Origin: Candidatus Omnitrophota bacterium
GTDB lineage: Bacteria; Omnitrophota; Gorgyraeia; Gygaellales; Profunditerraquicolaceae
Direction: 5' to 3'
DNA length: 5,058 bases
Assembly: GCA_028716305.1 (NCBI GenBank)
Contig: JAQUQA010000100.1
Location: 1-5,058, forward strand
A program made the position numbers and the translations under genes. Positions 1 through 4,649 of this stretch are shown piece by piece. The notes below the pieces were generated by a model. It had not been told where the DNA came from, made no database searches, and saw only the letters and a list, made by a program, of their open reading frames with translations. The first letter of the stretch is position 1, and each line of letters begins with the position of its first letter.

Positions 1-313
1 GGAATTCCGTAAAAACCAGCTCTTTTTCCGCTTCGCGGATCTTCTGGATGATTACCTGCCGGGCGGTAGAAGCGGCGATCCTGCCGAAATCCATTGAGGT
101 CACCTCTTCTTTAGAATCTTCTTTTACGCGGAATGCCCTGATCTTTCCGGAATTCCGGTCAAGCGCAACGACTAATTCCTCTCCCGGCTTAACATCGATC
201 ACCTTTTTAGCCGCGCTCAAGAGCGCGCTCTCTACCGCCTCGATAAGGATTTCCTTCTTTATCCCCTTTTCTCGTTCTATCTGCTCCAAAATAGCTAATA
301 ATTCCTGGCTCAT
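1..313 (-). CDS. nusA: Transcription elongation/termination factor NusA, N-terminal part (runs off the left edge)
   Basis: The 104 visible residues are the RNA-polymerase-binding N-terminal domain of NusA, which modulates pausing, termination and antitermination. The start MSQELLAILEQIEREKGI (residues 1-18), the helix around EAVESALLSAAKK (25-37), the strand ending DRNSGKIRAF (52-61) and the block FGRIAASTARQVIIQKIREAE (from 76) follow the family pattern closely. The S1 and KH domains lie beyond the window. The ATG at 313 is chosen because it matches the usual NusA start and lies 18 bp after the rimP stop. Purine-rich sequence precedes it (GGTGA 4 nt upstream, AAGGA 13 nt upstream), neither at ideal spacing. 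Oddity: between the IRAF strand and FGRIAA only about 14 residues remain, roughly 25 fewer than in B. subtilis NusA, so part of the helical segment is absent. The rimP-nusA pair is a classic operon order. Confidence 0.95.
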   Translation of the reverse strand, partial: MSQELLAILEQIEREKGIKKEILIEAVESALLSAAKKVIDVKPGEELVVALDRNSGKIRAFRVKEDSKEEVTSMDFGRIAASTARQVIIQKIREAEKELVFTEF

Positions 314-331
314 AATTTCACCGCTTTCCTT
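314..331 (-). promoter_or_regulatory. rimP-nusA spacer with nusA ribosome-binding region
   Basis: This 18-bp gap reads AAGGAAAGCGGTGAAATT on the coding strand. It holds two Shine-Dalgarno-like stretches, AAGGA (13 nt before the ATG) and GGTGA (4 nt before it). Such a short gap implies co-transcription and probable translational coupling of nusA to rimP. Which stretch is used cannot be decided from sequence alone. Confidence 0.5.
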
Positions 332-796
332 TTAATATATTTCCTGTTTAGCTTTGTTAATTTTACTTAAAGGGATCTCTACCCGGCCCGTTCCGGAGAG
401 ATCCAGCGATACAGCCTCTGTGCCGACCTGCACGATCAAACCTTCCCATTCGATCTTACCGTTGACCGGTTCGCTCAAAAAGAACCTTGCCCTCCGGTTG
501 ATGCAGCGCGCGAAATCTTTTTGGGTCCGCAGCGGCCGGTCTATCCCGGGAGAAGAAACCTCTAAAAGATATTCCTCCTGCAAAATGTTTTTCTCCTCCA
601 GCATGCGGCCGATTTCCCGGTTCAGCAAAGAACACTCTTCCAGGGTAATTCCTCCTTCAGGCCGATCGGCAAAAATCCTTAAAACATGGGTCCTGCCTTC
701 CTGCCGGTAAATAACCTCTACCAATTCCAATCCCTGGCTTTTCAAAAACTCTTCAATCAGCTCGTTTAATTGTTTAATCAGTGTATCTCTATCCAT
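332..796 (-). CDS. rimP: Ribosome maturation factor RimP
   Basis: RimP (YlxS/P15a family) binds the 30S subunit and assists its late maturation in the cytoplasm. The 154-residue length is normal for the family. The N-terminal alpha/beta domain carries LELVEVIYR (about 23-31) and HVLRIFAD (37-44), followed by GGITLEECSLLNREI (48-62). The hallmark EVSSPGIDRPL lies at 79-89. The C-terminal SH3-like barrel covers about 92-154 (RRARFFL, then WEGLIV, then VEIPLSKINKAK). The gene directly precedes nusA, as in most bacteria. The start ATG at 796 gives the expected N-terminus, but no convincing Shine-Dalgarno is visible, and the ATG lies in the loop of a 6-bp stem (783-802). It is separated from proS by a heptamer-repeat hairpin region. 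Identification is secure; how its translation starts is not. Confidence 0.97.
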   Translation of the reverse strand: MDRDTLIKQLNELIEEFLKSQGLELVEVIYRQEGRTHVLRIFADRPEGGITLEECSLLNREIGRMLEEKNILQEEYLLEVSSPGIDRPLRTQKDFARCINRRARFFLSEPVNGKIEWEGLIVQVGTEAVSLDLSGTGRVEIPLSKINKAKQEIY

Positions 797-802
797 AGAT
801 AC
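783..802 (-). promoter_or_regulatory. Small inverted repeat enclosing the rimP start codon
   Basis: On the coding strand the sequence is GTATCTATGGATAGAGATAC. GTATCT pairs perfectly with AGATAC (6 bp), and the rimP ATG begins the 8-nt loop. No strong Shine-Dalgarno precedes it. The stem could modulate initiation, but it is short and AT-rich, so chance is a real alternative. Confidence 0.35.
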
Positions 803-816
803 TTCGTAAAATAGTA

Positions 817-905
817 TTCGTTCAGCGTTCAGTGTTCAGTGTTCGGCGTTCAGCGTTCGGTGTTGGTGCGTACGCGGAACACTGAACGCAGCAACGCCGA
901 ACGAA
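817..905. repeat. Degenerate heptamer (GTTCRGY) array with inverted copies, long imperfect hairpin
   Basis: On the plus strand, six consecutive 7-bp units fit GTTCRGY: 820-826 GTTCAGC, 827-833 GTTCAGT, 834-840 GTTCAGT, 841-847 GTTCGGC, 848-854 GTTCAGC and 855-861 GTTCGGT. A decayed unit, GTTGGTG, follows at 862-868. After a palindromic centre GCGTACGC (868-875) come inverted units: GGAAC (876-880), ACTGAAC (881-887), an 8-nt variant GCAGCAAC (888-895) and GCCGAAC (896-902). The outer ends TTCGTTC (817-823) and GAACGAA (899-905) also match as inverted repeats. The 841-870 segment can fold onto 873-902 with few mismatches, several of them G-U compatible. It fills most of the 112-bp proS-rimP gap. 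It has no U-tract on the operon strand, so it is not a standard intrinsic terminator. Function is unknown. Confidence 0.85.
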
Positions 906-908
906 AAA

Positions 909-2162
909 TCATAATTTATTCCTACAGAATTCCTTTATTTTTCCAAAGACCAGATCCTCGGCACCGCTGATCTTCTCTGCCCCCCTGCGGATCTTAAGTT
1001 CAAGCGTGTTATTTTTGATCCCCTCTTTACCGATAATCACCTGAAGGCTCACGCCCAAAAGATCAGCATCCTTGAACTTGACCCCGGCACGTTCATCCCG
1101 ATCGTCCAGGAGAACACTGATCCCTTCTTTTTCCAGCAGCTCGTGGACCTGGCGGGCGCGGTTGATGATTGCCTCCTGCGTAACATCCAGGGGCAGAATG
1201 ATCACTTTGTAAGGGCTGATCTGGGAGGGCCAGATAATACCGTCTTTATCCTGATTCTGCTCAATGATCGCCGGAATCAATCTGGATACCCCGATACCGT
1301 AACATCCCATGATCATCGGCGAACTCTTGCCTTTGGCGTCCAGGAAATTTGCCCCCAGGACAGCGCTGTATTTTGTCCCCAGTTTAAAGACATGCCCCAC
1401 TTCCAGAGTGGGGGTCTTTTTTAATTCCTTGGCGCAGGCCGGACAGTCCGCGACCCCTTCCTTATACGGTGAGGCATTCCGGCACTGCGGACAGAATAAA
1501 ACCGCGTCCTCCCCCGTTGCGGCCGGGACCATGAATTCATGCGAGGCATTCCCCCCCATTACCCCGGGGTCCGCCTCAACACAAAGGCAATCCAGCCCGC
1601 ATCTGGAAAAAATCCTGCGGTAGGCCTCAAGCATAATCTTATAATTTTTATCCAACCCCTCCTCGCTCTGGTCAAAGCTATAGGCATCCTTCATGATAAA
1701 TTCACAGCTCCTGACCAGGCCGAAACGCGGCCGGATCTCATCGCGGAATTTCGTCTGGATCTGATACAAGACCAGCGGCAGTTGTTTATAGGATGAAACA
1801 TGGCTTTTCACCAGCTCGGTAATCACCTCTTCGTGGGTCGGCCCGAGGCACAGCTTGCGGCCCTTACGGTCGGAAAAACGCAGCATTACCTCCGCGATAT
1901 CCTTATCGCGGCCGGAGCGCTGCCAAAGTTCCAACGGCTGGAGGGCCGGCAAAAGGAGCTCGGATGCGCCGGCGCGTTCCATCTCTTCACGGATGATCCG
2001 CTGGATATTCGCCAAAACCTTATAACCCAAAGGAAGGTAAGAGTAAACACCAGCCATGAGCATGCGGATCAAACCGGCGCGCAGCATCAGCTGATGGCTG
2101 AGCGACTCGGCCTCCTGCGGGGTCTCTTTTAACGTTGGGATAAATGTCCCTGACCAATACAT
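909..2162 (-). CDS. proS: Prolyl-tRNA synthetase, short form lacking the INS editing domain
   Basis: This class II synthetase attaches proline to tRNA-Pro in the cytoplasm. It has 417 residues, against about 570 for the usual bacterial form. Visible in order are the N-terminal WSGTFIPTLKE (3-13) and LMLRAGLIRMLMAGVYSYLP (25-44), motif 1 around AGASELLLPALQP (64-76), the LGPTHEE loop (106-112), motif 2 with FRDEIRPRFGLVR (139-151), and motif 3 GCYGIGVSRL (286-295). An anticodon-binding domain follows from about 317, including VLLDDRDERAGVKFKDADLLG (from 350). Between HEFMVPAATGEDA (209-220) and EVGHVFKLGTKYS (254-266) the roughly 180-residue INS editing insertion is missing. In its place are two CxxC pairs, C224/C227 and C240/C243, a possible zinc ribbon. 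All core motifs are intact, so this is a short functional form and not a broken gene. The ATG at 2162 follows the upstream stop by 6 bp, with AAGGA 10 nt upstream. Confidence 0.96.
   Translation of the reverse strand: MYWSGTFIPTLKETPQEAESLSHQLMLRAGLIRMLMAGVYSYLPLGYKVLANIQRIIREEMERAGASELLLPALQPLELWQRSGRDKDIAEVMLRFSDRKGRKLCLGPTHEEVITELVKSHVSSYKQLPLVLYQIQTKFRDEIRPRFGLVRSCEFIMKDAYSFDQSEEGLDKNYKIMLEAYRRIFSRCGLDCLCVEADPGVMGGNASHEFMVPAATGEDAVLFCPQCRNASPYKEGVADCPACAKELKKTPTLEVGHVFKLGTKYSAVLGANFLDAKGKSSPMIMGCYGIGVSRLIPAIIEQNQDKDGIIWPSQISPYKVIILPLDVTQEAIINRARQVHELLEKEGISVLLDDRDERAGVKFKDADLLGVSLQVIIGKEGIKNNTLELKIRRGAEKISGAEDLVFGKIKEFCRNKL
1395..1422 (+). terminator. Terminator-like stem plus T-tract on the strand antisense to proS
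   Basis: On the plus strand CCCCACT (1395-1401) and AGTGGGG (1407-1413) form a perfect 7-bp GC-rich stem with a 5-nt loop, TCCAG. It is followed by GTC and then six T (1417-1422). This has the form of an intrinsic terminator for rightward, antisense transcription inside proS. The same bases encode the conserved TLEVGH region at the junction where the INS domain would be, so coding constraint could have produced it by chance. Confidence 0.35.
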
Positions 2163-2177
2163 ATCTGTTTAGTCCTT
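2163..2177 (-). promoter_or_regulatory. proS ribosome-binding site overlapping the end of the ATPase gene
   Basis: The coding strand reads AAGGACTAAACAGAT immediately before the proS ATG. AAGGA (2173-2177) lies 10 nt from the start and inside the last codons of the upstream ATPase gene, whose TAA (2171-2169) is 6 bp before the ATG. This supports the chosen start and suggests translational coupling. Confidence 0.6.
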
Positions 2178-3428
2178 GTTAAATATCTCTTTAGACAGGT
2201 CAATCCCGGCTCTTTTCAGGAGCGGGTAGAATACCGGGACCACTCCGGTGGCCTTCCAGCGCCCGATGACCTTGCCTTGATCGTCTATATTTTCAATATC
2301 GTAGTAAAAAATATCTTCCAGCTCTGTCCGTCCGTCTTTTAAACCTTTGACCTGGGCGATATGAGTGATCCTCCTGGTCCCGTCGAGCAGCTGATCCTGC
2401 TGGATAAGCAGGTGCACGGCAGCCGCGATCTGCCGATGGATGGCATCGAGATTTATCGGCACCCCCGACGTCAAAATCATCGTCTCTAACCTGTACATTA
2501 CGTCTTCCGGGGTGTTGGCATGGATAACCGCCAGGGACCCGGTGTGCCCGGAACAAATTGCCTGAAGCATATCCAGCGCTTCGCCGCTTCTGATTTCTCC
2601 CAGGATGATCCTCTGGGGGCGCATGCGCAGGGAATTCTTAAACAGTTCCCGGGTGGTCACCTCTCCTTTTCCTTCGATATTCGCCTGCCTGGTTTCCAGC
2701 CTGACCACATGCTCCTGGAAAAGATGCAATTCCGGGGTATCTTCAATGGTAATAATCCGCTCGTCATTATTAATATAGGTGGAAAGCACCCCCAGGGTGG
2801 TCGTTTTACCCGAACCGGTAGCACCCCCGATGATCATATTGGCCTTGGCCTTTACGCAGGCAATCAGGAAATCGGCCATACGCTTATCCAGGGTGCCCAT
2901 TTTCAAAAGATCATCCATTGTCTTGATCAGGCTGAGAAATTTTCTGATGGTTACCGTAGAACCGTCAATGGACAACGGGGGGATGATGATATTCACCCGG
3001 GAACCATCCGGCAGGGATACGTCCGTGAACGGCAGGTATTCATCCACATGACGGCGCGTCGGCATCAGGAACTTATAGATCAGGTGGCGCAGCTGGTCCT
3101 CATCATCAAAGCTGATCTTGGTCAGGATCTTCTTGCCGCCTTTTTCCATGTAAATCTTTTTTGGGCCGTTGATCATGATTTCGGTAACTTCCGGATCCTT
3201 TAGCAAGTCTTCGATCGGGCCGAAACCGATAAAATCCACGGTGAGCTCGTTCATCAGGGCGTTACGTTCCTGTTCGGATATGAAGGTATGCTCCTCTTCG
3301 ATAATCTCGTTGAGGACCTCATTAAAAGCGTTACGTAATTCCTTTTCCTCGAATCTCTCCCGGTTAAACAGACCGCCGTATTCCGAAACCAGCCTTTTCC
3401 TGATCTTGTCTTTTAAATCCTTAATCAT
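2169..3428 (-). CDS. CpaF/TadA-family secretion (type II/IV, Tad pilus) ATPase
   Basis: This 419-residue protein is a GspE/VirB11-superfamily hexameric ATPase of the CpaF/TadA branch, which powers pilus assembly or protein secretion from the cytoplasmic face of the inner membrane. The N-terminal helical region (1-60) is followed by GFGPIEDLLKDPEVTEIMING (from 68), typical of CpaF, then by DVSLPDGSRVNIIIPPLS (136-153) and TVTIRKF (158-164). The Walker A motif GATGSGKT lies at 202-209, the Asp box IITIEDTPEL at 225-234, the Walker B-like RIILGEIR at 273-280 and the His box GHTGSLAVIHAN at 294-305. The C-terminal end KATGVVPVFYPLLKRAGI (392-409) is also family-typical. The ATG at 3428 is chosen over an in-frame ATG at 3470 because it overlaps the ispG stop as ATGA and has a purine-rich stretch just upstream. 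No receiver or FHA domain is present. No other Tad, type IV pilus or type II genes are visible, so the exact machine is unknown and no symbol is given. Confidence 0.93.
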   Translation of the reverse strand: MIKDLKDKIRKRLVSEYGGLFNRERFEEKELRNAFNEVLNEIIEEEHTFISEQERNALMNELTVDFIGFGPIEDLLKDPEVTEIMINGPKKIYMEKGGKKILTKISFDDEDQLRHLIYKFLMPTRRHVDEYLPFTDVSLPDGSRVNIIIPPLSIDGSTVTIRKFLSLIKTMDDLLKMGTLDKRMADFLIACVKAKANMIIGGATGSGKTTTLGVLSTYINNDERIITIEDTPELHLFQEHVVRLETRQANIEGKGEVTTRELFKNSLRMRPQRIILGEIRSGEALDMLQAICSGHTGSLAVIHANTPEDVMYRLETMILTSGVPINLDAIHRQIAAAVHLLIQQDQLLDGTRRITHIAQVKGLKDGRTELEDIFYYDIENIDDQGKVIGRWKATGVVPVFYPLLKRAGIDLSKEIFNKD

Positions 3429-3441
3429 CTCTTCTTCCCCC
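3425..3441 (-). promoter_or_regulatory. ATGA stop/start overlap and ribosome-binding site of the ATPase gene
   Basis: On the coding strand ATGA (3428-3425) combines the ATPase start ATG with the ispG stop TGA. The preceding GGGGGAAGAAGAG (3441-3429), inside the ispG 3' end, is a plausible purine-rich ribosome-binding region. This is the usual signature of translational coupling, and it decides the ATPase start. Confidence 0.75.
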
Positions 3442-4513
3442 TGATTTCTTTGAGAAGTTCGGTTATACAATTACGAAAAGAAACTTTTCTTACCGGCTTG
3501 CCGTTCTTGAACAAAATCCCTTCTTTTTTACCAAAGGCTACCCCTAAATCGGCCTCCGCCGCCTCTCCGGGGCCGTTAACTACGCATCCCATCAAAGCCA
3601 CTTCCAGTTCCTTGGGGAATTTCCCGCGGCCTGAGGCCTGGGCGGCACCCAGTTTTTTCTCAAAGTCATTAACCAGGCGCACCAGGTCGACTTCGCAGCG
3701 CCCGCAGGTCGGGCAGCTGATTATCTGCGGGCCAAAATGCCCCAACCCCAATGCCTGTAAGATCCCTTTTGCCGCCTTGATCTCCTGCTGCGGCTCATCG
3801 GTCAACGATATTCTTATTGTATCACCGATTCCCTCTAATAGCAAACTACCGATGGCGATACTCGATTTTATTACCCCGGAAAAAAGCGGCCCCGTTGCCG
3901 TAACCCCTAAGTGAAACGGGTAGTTACAACGCTCGGCCATCAGCCGGTAGGCAATCACGGTTTGCCGGATATCCGAGGCCTTAAGTGAAACAACGATATC
4001 GCGCATACCGGCGCCTTCCAGGAGCTTGATATACTCTAGGGCGCTTTTTACCATCTCTTGGGCCTGGACTTTATTCTTCATCAGGCCGGCATTTTTCCGG
4101 CGCACTGACCCGGAATTAACACCTACCCGAATAGGAATCCCTTTAAGCTTGGCCGCCCTGGCAAGAGCCACCACTTCTTCTTTCTTGTAAATATTCCCCG
4201 GATTAAGCCTGATCTTATCCACGCCCGCCTCAATCGCTTCCATCCCCAAACGCCAGTTAAAATGAATGTCCGCTACAACCGGAATACGGCAATTTTGCTT
4301 GATTTTTTTGAGCGCGCGGGCGTCTGCGAGATCCTTTACCGCCAACCGGACAATCTGGCAACCAGCCGACTGCAATTTTCTGATTTGCCCCAGGGCAGCA
4401 GGGACATTAGAGGTCTTGGCCTTAACCATTGACTGGATCGCCACCGGGAAACGCCCGCCGATAGGGACCCTGCCAATTCTAACCACCCTGCTTATTCGTC
4501 TTTTATTGTCCAT
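3425..4513 (-). CDS. ispG: 4-hydroxy-3-methylbut-2-en-1-yl diphosphate synthase (IspG/GcpE)
   Basis: IspG is a cytoplasmic [4Fe-4S] enzyme that reductively converts methylerythritol cyclodiphosphate to HMBPP, the penultimate MEP-pathway step. The 362-residue length fits the compact bacterial two-domain form. The TIM-barrel half shows VRIGRVPIGG (11-20), VAIQSMVKAKTSN (24-36), VVADIHFNWRLG (79-90), DKIRLNPGNI (99-108) and IRVGVNSGSV (128-137). Further on are LGVTATGPL (202-210) and DTIRISLTDEP (231-241). The cluster-binding half carries SCPTCGRCEVDL (266-277) and LMGCVVNGPGEA (308-319). By homology the ligands are C267, C270, C310 and the glutamate E317. The start ATG at 4513 gives a normal N-terminus, but only weak purine content (TTAAAGATAT) precedes it. 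It overlaps the downstream ATPase gene by 4 bp and follows the rseP-type gene after a repeat-filled gap. Confidence 0.97.
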   Translation of the reverse strand: MDNKRRISRVVRIGRVPIGGRFPVAIQSMVKAKTSNVPAALGQIRKLQSAGCQIVRLAVKDLADARALKKIKQNCRIPVVADIHFNWRLGMEAIEAGVDKIRLNPGNIYKKEEVVALARAAKLKGIPIRVGVNSGSVRRKNAGLMKNKVQAQEMVKSALEYIKLLEGAGMRDIVVSLKASDIRQTVIAYRLMAERCNYPFHLGVTATGPLFSGVIKSSIAIGSLLLEGIGDTIRISLTDEPQQEIKAAKGILQALGLGHFGPQIISCPTCGRCEVDLVRLVNDFEKKLGAAQASGRGKFPKELEVALMGCVVNGPGEAAEADLGVAFGKKEGILFKNGKPVRKVSFRNCITELLKEIRGKKR

Positions 4514-4527
4514 ATATCTTTAAGTAA

Positions 4528-4626
4528 GCGTAAAGCGCAAAGCATAAAGCGTAAAGTTTAAGTGTTAAGTGAAAACGTTTTGCGTTTTAAGTTTTAGTTT
4601 TGCGTTTTACGCTTTAAGCTTTACGC
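4528..4626. repeat. Degenerate heptamer (GCRYAAA) array with inverted copies, long imperfect palindrome
   Basis: On the plus strand four clean 7-bp units run 4528-4555: GCGTAAA, GCGCAAA, GCATAAA and GCGTAAA. Decayed units follow to 4575 (GTTTAA, GTGTTAA, GTGAAAA). The centre is the palindrome AAAACGTTTT (4572-4581). The right arm is built of inverted units: CGTTTTG (4576-4582), CGTTTTA (4583-4589), AGTTTTA (4590-4596), GTTTTG (4597-4602, 6 nt), CGTTTTA (4603-4609), CGCTTTA (4610-4616) and AGCTTTA (4617-4623), ending CGC. The outermost 9 bp, GCGTAAAGC (4528-4536) and GCTTTACGC (4618-4626), are perfect inverted repeats. The structure occupies most of the 132-bp gap between the rseP-type gene and ispG. 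No open reading frame or standard terminator explains it. Confidence 0.85.
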
Positions 4627-4628
4627 TG

Positions 4629-4649
4629 GCTTCTCTATTGCTTCTCTAT
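4629..4649. repeat. Short tandem direct repeat across the rseP stop codon
   Basis: GCTTCTCTAT occurs at 4629-4638 and again at 4640-4649, an 11-bp period with one base between the copies. The second copy covers the stop codon of the protease gene (TAG on the minus strand, 4648-4646). It is probably a small local duplication next to the palindromic array. Confidence 0.6.

Noticed and set aside
354..710. Plus-strand open frame opposite rimP
   Set aside because: It is antisense to a clear RimP, its product is rich in Ser/Arg/Pro with no family pattern, and it has no ribosome-binding site in an operon-like context.
817..905. Intrinsic terminator separating proS from rimP
   Set aside because: There is a long stem but no U-tract on the minus strand, and the downstream genes rimP-nusA have no obvious promoter of their own, so read-through is likely.
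1143..2132. Several plus-strand open frames of 85-110 codons opposite proS
   Set aside because: They overlap each other in different frames across a fully conserved synthetase gene and show no domain features.
909..2162. proS as a truncated pseudogene, because it is about 150 residues shorter than the usual bacterial enzyme
   Set aside because: Motifs 1-3, the anticodon-binding domain and both ends are intact. The missing part is exactly the dispensable INS insertion.
2520..3203. A 227-codon open frame on the plus strand, opposite the ATPase gene
   Set aside because: It lies wholly antisense to a gene with intact Walker A, Walker B and His-box motifs, shows no recognisable domain, and looks like a compositional shadow.
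3429..3470. Longer ATPase start at 3470, giving 433 residues
   Set aside because: The extra 14 residues lie inside the ispG coding end and are not family-like. The ATGA overlap with a purine-rich upstream stretch favours 3428.
3450..3914. Plus-strand open frame of 154 codons opposite ispG
   Set aside because: It is antisense to the iron-sulfur-binding half of ispG, with low-complexity Ser/Pro content expected from reverse-complement coding sequence.
4514..4570. Promoter for ispG inside the AT-rich heptamer region
   Set aside because: TTTACG- and TACTTA-like words occur, but they arise from the repeat itself, and no pair with proper spacing stands out from the background.
4528..4626. CRISPR array or DnaA-box cluster
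   Set aside because: The units are adjacent 7-mers with no spacers, and they do not match the DnaA box consensus TTATCCACA.
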